Positions 40,041 through 43,664 of a DNA stretch of 43,664 nucleotides are shown piece by piece. Below the pieces are notes generated by a model. That model saw only the letters and a list, made by a program, of their open reading frames with translations. It was not told where the DNA came from and ran no database searches. The stretch is from Nocardia araoensis NBRC 100135 (lineage in GTDB: Bacteria > Actinomycetota > Actinomycetes > Mycobacteriales > Mycobacteriaceae): positions 1 through 43,664 of the forward strand of contig NZ_BAFR01000196.1 of assembly GCF_000308435.1 (NCBI RefSeq), given 5' to 3'. Numbering within the stretch: position 1 is the stretch's first letter; each line of letters begins with the position of its first letter. Both the position numbers and the translations under genes were made by a program.

Positions 40041-43000
40041 CAGCGGTTTCCTTCCGAATCGATGGCCGCCGGATCGGCGAGCAGCGCCTCGGCGGTGGCG
40101 AGCAGGGTCCGCAGCAAGGCCGCCAGACCGCTGCCGCCGAGGGCGGCGAGCAGGCCGGGCACCAGCCCGGCGAGCGAGACATGAATCAGGGCTTCGGGTT
40201 TGGCCGCCGCGCCCATCGCCTTGGCGACGGTCGCGAGCTTCGCGTCGAGCTGGCCGAAGGTGACCAGCCGATCGGCGTGCTCGAACGCGGTGGCGGCGGG
40301 GGCGGCCTGTGCCGCCCGAGCGATCAGCGCGGGCAGGTCCGCCACCGACGCGGGTGGCCGGGGCCGCCGCTCGGTCACGGAACGGATGTCGATCGCGCGC
40401 AGGGCCACCGCCGGGTCCGCGGCGGCCGTCTCCAGCACCCGCAGCAACCGGTCACCGAACGCGTGCGCCGTCGGTTCGTCGAAGATGTCGGTCGCGTAGC
40501 CGACGCGCAGCTCCAGACCGGCGCGTGCGCCGTCGGCGGCGAACTGCTCCAGCACCGTCACCTGGAGATCGAACTGGGCCTCCGCCGAGGTGAGATCGAT
40601 CGCCTCGACCGCGAGTCCCGGGAGTTCCACCGTCGTCCGCGGCAGGTTCTGGAAAGTGAGCAGCACCTGGCACAGCGGCGCGTACGAGCCGGAACGGGCG
40701 ACGCCCAGCGCCTCGACCACCTGATCGAACGGGACGTCGGCGTGCGAGAGCGCCGCCAGGTCCCGCCGGGTGACCTGCCGCAGCAGATCGCCGAAGCTCG
40801 CCCGCGGGTCGAGCTCGGTGCGCAACGCCACGGTGTTGACGAACATGCCGACCAGCTCGTCCAGCTCGCGGACGCCGCGACCGGCGACCGGGACGCCCAC
40901 CGTGACATCCGCCGCGCCGGTCAGTTTCGCCAGCAGCACCGCGAGCGCGCTGTGCACCAGGGTGAACAGCGTGCCGCCGCATTCGCGGGCCAGTCGCTCC
41001 AGGCGGCCGGTGTGCTCGGCGTCGATCGCGCGGACCACGGTGGCCGCCCGCATATCCCGACGGGCCGGTCGCGGGCGATCGGTGGGCAGGGCGAGCAGTT
41101 CCGGCGCACCGGCCAACTCGGCGCGCCAGAACGCGAGTTGGCGCGCCAGCAGGCTGTCCGGATCGGCGGCGTCGCCGAGCAGCTCGTGCTGCCAGGAGCT
41201 GTAGTCGCGGTACCGGATCGCGAGCGGAGCCGAGTCCGGGGCCTGTCCGGCGGACCTGGCCAGATAGGCGCGCACCAGGTCGGCGGTCAACGGCGCGATC
41301 GAGTACCCGTCCGCACCGATGTGGTGCAATACGACCACAAGGACGTATTCGTCGGTGGCGGTGGCGAACAGGGCGGCGCGCACCGGCGGCGCGGCGGCGA
41401 GGTCGAAACCCGGGGAGACGAACTCCGCGATCCGCGTGTCCAGTTCCGCCGCGGCCACCGGAATCGGCGTCAGCTCGACCGGGGAGGCGGGCACGACCTC
41501 CTGGACCGGCCCCGCCTCGGTATCGGGGTACCTGGTGCGCAACGTTTCGTGCCGGTCGAGCACATCGCCGAGCGCCGCCGCCAGCGCCGCCACGTCCAGC
41601 TCGCCGCGCAACCGCAGCGCCGCGGGAATGTGGTAGGCCGACGAGTCCGGCGCGAGCCGGTGGACCACCCATATGCGTTGCTGCGCGGGCGCGAGCGGCA
41701 CCGGTCCGGCATCGGCACGGCGGGCCAAGGGCGGCCGGGACGCGCCGCGCTCGGTGGTCGCGATGCGCTCGGCGAGTGCGGCCGGCGTCGGGGCTTCGAA
41801 CACCGCGGCCACCGGGACGTGGCCATCGAGCGCGGCGCCGAGCCGGGCCGCGAGCCGGGTGGCCATCAGGGAGTTGCCGCCCCTGGCGAAGAAGTCGTCG
41901 TCCACGCTCACCGCGTCCACGCCGATGATCTCCGCGAACGCGTCCGCGACCAGGCGCTCCAGCGCACCGGCCGGTGCGCGGAAGGCCGCCTCGGCGAAGA
42001 CCGGCTCGGGCAGCGCAGTGCGATCGATCTTGCCGTTGGCCGTGAGCGGCAGCGCCGCGAGCACGACGACGGCGGCGGGGGTCATGTACCCGGGCAGTCG
42101 CTCGGCCACCGCCGCGCGCAGCGACACGGCGAACTCGGCGTGCGTGGCCGGATCCGCCTCCGGCAGTGCGACATACGCGATGAGCCGGGTTCCGGCGCGC
42201 TCGTCGGTCTTCGCCACCGCGACGGCGGCGGTCACCCCGGGCTGCCGCAGCAGGGCGGCCTCCACCTCTCCGAGCTCGATGCGGAATCCGCCGATCTGCA
42301 CCTGGAAGTCGGCGCGCTCGAGGTATTCCAGGGTCCCGTCGGGACGCCAGCGCACGATGTCGCCGGTGCGGTACATCCGCTCGCCCGCCGCCGCGCCGAG
42401 TTCCACCGCGAACGGATCGGCCACGAAGCGGTCGGCGGTCAGCGCCGGACGGCGCTGGTAGCCGCGCGCCAGCTGCGCGCCCGCGAGGTACAGCTCGCCC
42501 GGCACCCCGATCGGCGCGGGCCGCAACCGCCCGTCCAGCACGTATACCCGGCTGTTCCAGGCGGGCGACCCGATCGGGACGGTGTGCTCCGGTGGGGTGT
42601 CCACCGCGAACGCGGTGATCGACACCGCCGCCTCCGTCGGGCCGTACAGGTTGTCCAGCGCGGTCTCGCGGCGGTGCTCCAGGAAATCCCCGGCCGTGGC
42701 CGACGGCAGCGCCTCGCCGATGGCCAGCACGTGGCGCAGCGTTTCCGGCAGCGCGGCGCCGGGCTCGGCCGCCAGCAGCATGCCGATCAGCGCGGGCACC
42801 GCGTGCAGCACGGTCACGCCGTGGCGGCGCAGCAGCGCGCGCAGCAGGTCGGGGTCGCGTTCGGCGCCGGGCGCGGTGACGATCAGCCGGCCGCCGGTGA
42901 CCAGCGGAGACCAGAACTCCCACACCGAAAGATCGAAGGTCGCGGGAGTCTTCAGCAGCACGCGATCGTGCGCGCCGAGTCGGTATCGCGCCGCCAGCCA

Positions 43001-43664
43001 GGCGAGCTGATTGACGATCGCGGCGTGCGTGATCGTCACGCCCTTGGGCAAGCCGGTGGAGCCGGAGGTGAAGACGACGTACGCCGGATGCTCGGGACGC
43101 AGCGGACGAACCCGTTCCGTATCGGTGATGGGCGTCGCCGCGAGCCCGGCGAAATCGAGTCGATCGGTTTCGATGACAGCACAGTCGGTTTCGAGCGGAA
43201 ACCCATCCCGCGAGGTGGTCAGGACGACGACGGGCGCCGCGGTGGCCACGATGTGGGCGATCCGCTCGGCCGGATGGCCGGGATCGATGGGCACATAGGC
43301 GCCCCCCGCCCGCACCACCGCGTACATCGCGACGACCAGTTCGAGCGAGCGGCGCATCGCCAGCACGACCGTCGACTCCGGCCCGACACCGGACGCGATG
43401 AGCCTGCGCGCCAACCGGTTCACCCGTTCGTCGAACTCGGCGTAACGCCACTCGGCGCCGGTCGTCGCGTCCACCAGCGCGACCGCCCGCGGGCTGCGGG
43501 CGGTCTGCGCGTCGATCAGATCCGCCAGTGTGGCCCGCGGCACCGGCTGCCTGGTCCGGTTCCATTCGGCGAGCACCTGCGATCGGTCGGTGCCGAGCAG
43601 GTCGATGTCGCCGACCGGCAGTTCCGGCCGGGCCACGATCGTCTCGAGCACCCGGCGCAGCTGG
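40040..43664 (-). CDS. upstream NRPS subunit, C-terminal part (...C-A0-T0-C1 plus A-like tail; 5' end outside window)
   Basis: The frame is open to the right edge; the first visible codons (QLRRVLETIV) are the end of a C domain. A0 follows (~43531-41975; FTSGSTGLPKG, YGPTE, NGKIDR), then T0 (carrier serine codon 41870-41872) and C1 (~41746-40400; HHIGADG). There is no downstream A domain. The A0 pocket reads D-L-W-H-L-I-L-V-S, close to A8, and I cannot assign it. C1 must join the A0-bound chain to the Ser loaded by A1 on the next protein. The last ~102 residues are a homologue of the next protein's N-terminal extension. The stop overlaps the next ATG (TGATG), so the two subunits should be made in equal amounts. 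Confidence 0.93.
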   Translation of the reverse strand, partial: QLRRVLETIVARPELPVGDIDLLGTDRSQVLAEWNRTRQPVPRATLADLIDAQTARSPRAVALVDATTGAEWRYAEFDERVNRLARRLIASGVGPESTVVLAMRRSLELVVAMYAVVRAGGAYVPIDPGHPAERIAHIVATAAPVVVLTTSRDGFPLETDCAVIETDRLDFAGLAATPITDTERVRPLRPEHPAYVVFTSGSTGLPKGVTITHAAIVNQLAWLAARYRLGAHDRVLLKTPATFDLSVWEFWSPLVTGGRLIVTAPGAERDPDLLRALLRRHGVTVLHAVPALIGMLLAAEPGAALPETLRHVLAIGEALPSATAGDFLEHRRETALDNLYGPTEAAVSITAFAVDTPPEHTVPIGSPAWNSRVYVLDGRLRPAPIGVPGELYLAGAQLARGYQRRPALTADRFVADPFAVELGAAAGERMYRTGDIVRWRPDGTLEYLERADFQVQIGGFRIELGEVEAALLRQPGVTAAVAVAKTDERAGTRLIAYVALPEADPATHAEFAVSLRAAVAERLPGYMTPAAVVVLAALPLTANGKIDRTALPEPVFAEAAFRAPAGALERLVADAFAEIIGVDAVSVDDDFFARGGNSLMATRLAARLGAALDGHVPVAAVFEAPTPAALAERIATTERGASRPPLARRADAGPVPLAPAQQRIWVVHRLAPDSSAYHIPAALRLRGELDVAALAAALGDVLDRHETLRTRYPDTEAGPVQEVVPASPVELTPIPVAAAELDTRIAEFVSPGFDLAAAPPVRAALFATATDEYVLVVVLHHIGADGYSIAPLTADLVRAYLARSAGQAPDSAPLAIRYRDYSSWQHELLGDAADPDSLLARQLAFWRAELAGAPELLALPTDRPRPARRDMRAATVVRAIDAEHTGRLERLARECGGTLFTLVHSALAVLLAKLTGAADVTVGVPVAGRGVRELDELVGMFVNTVALRTELDPRASFGDLLRQVTRRDLAALSHADVPFDQVVEALGVARSGSYAPLCQVLLTFQNLPRTTVELPGLAVEAIDLTSAEAQFDLQVTVLEQFAADGARAGLELRVGYATDIFDEPTAHAFGDRLLRVLETAAADPAVALRAIDIRSVTERRPRPPASVADLPALIARAAQAAPAATAFEHADRLVTFGQLDAKLATVAKAMGAAAKPEALIHVSLAGLVPGLLAALGGSGLAALLRTLLATAEALLADPAAIDSEGNR
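40043..40348 (-). other. C-terminal A-domain-like tail of the upstream NRPS (candidate docking segment)
   Basis: The last 102 residues after C1 begin SVADLPALIARAAQAAPAAT and continue DRLVTFGQLDAKLATVAKAMGA, then a Leu/Ala-rich helical stretch. This resembles only the first ~50 residues of an A domain, without the nucleotide-binding core. It aligns residue for residue with positions 11-57 of the downstream protein (DLP, LI, P, A, H, VT, L, LA and MGA shared). Confidence 0.7.

Noticed and set aside
14399..43664. A mycobactin/nocobactin-type siderophore cluster
   Set aside because: No Cy domain, salicylate loading domain, lysine or ornithine oxygenase, or transporter is in view. MbtH alone is not specific, since many NRPS operons have it.

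Overview
This window looks like a chromosomal segment of a high-GC mycolic-acid actinomycete, most likely a Nocardia or a close relative. The signs are about 70% GC by eye, a catabolic gene order matching the Mycobacterium tuberculosis block accA1-fadE19-Rv2499c-Rv2498c, a mycobacterial-style P450, a DUF6924 protein and a very large NRPS with an MbtH partner. Assignments come from reading motifs by eye; no database search was run.

Region 1 (1-5177, + strand) is a tightly packed operon: the end of an acyl-CoA carboxylase alpha subunit, an acyl-CoA dehydrogenase, a MaoC-fold hydratase, a CitE-like lyase and acetoacetyl-CoA synthetase. Read in order these form the leucine (and probably itaconate) breakdown route. 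The last enzyme re-activates the acetoacetate released by HMG-CoA lyase.

Region 2 (5177-14326) is accessory. A vapBC pair on the - strand sits between two copies of the aacS 3' end, and its antitoxin has lost its normal N-terminus. Next come a cytochrome P450, two tandem 'double TetR' regulators (each with two HTH domains in one chain), an aldo/keto reductase, a secreted DUF6924 protein, a pair of small conserved-looking proteins and an HTH/TPR-like regulator. Two copies of a hairpin-ended element of about 56 nt and several hairpin terminators lie between these genes.

Region 3 (14399-43664, - strand) is one NRPS operon that runs off the right edge. The upstream subunit (5' end missing) ends C-A0-T0-C1. 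The next subunit is 8461 residues, with eight adenylation domains, eight carrier domains, seven condensation domains and a C-terminal thioesterase. An MbtH protein follows. The assembly line is split between a C domain and its A domain rather than between modules. Both facing ends carry the same ~100-residue A-domain-like segment, a candidate unfamiliar docking pair. Pocket residues predict Ser for A1 and A5. A2 and A6 share one unassigned code, and A0 and A8 share another. A3 carries a 48-bp in-frame tandem repeat and an altered Ser-like pocket. No epimerization, cyclization, methylation or ketosynthase domain is visible, and no tailoring gene is recognised beside the NRPS; the P450 lies about 7 kb away. 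The product is therefore at least nine residues, of unknown identity.
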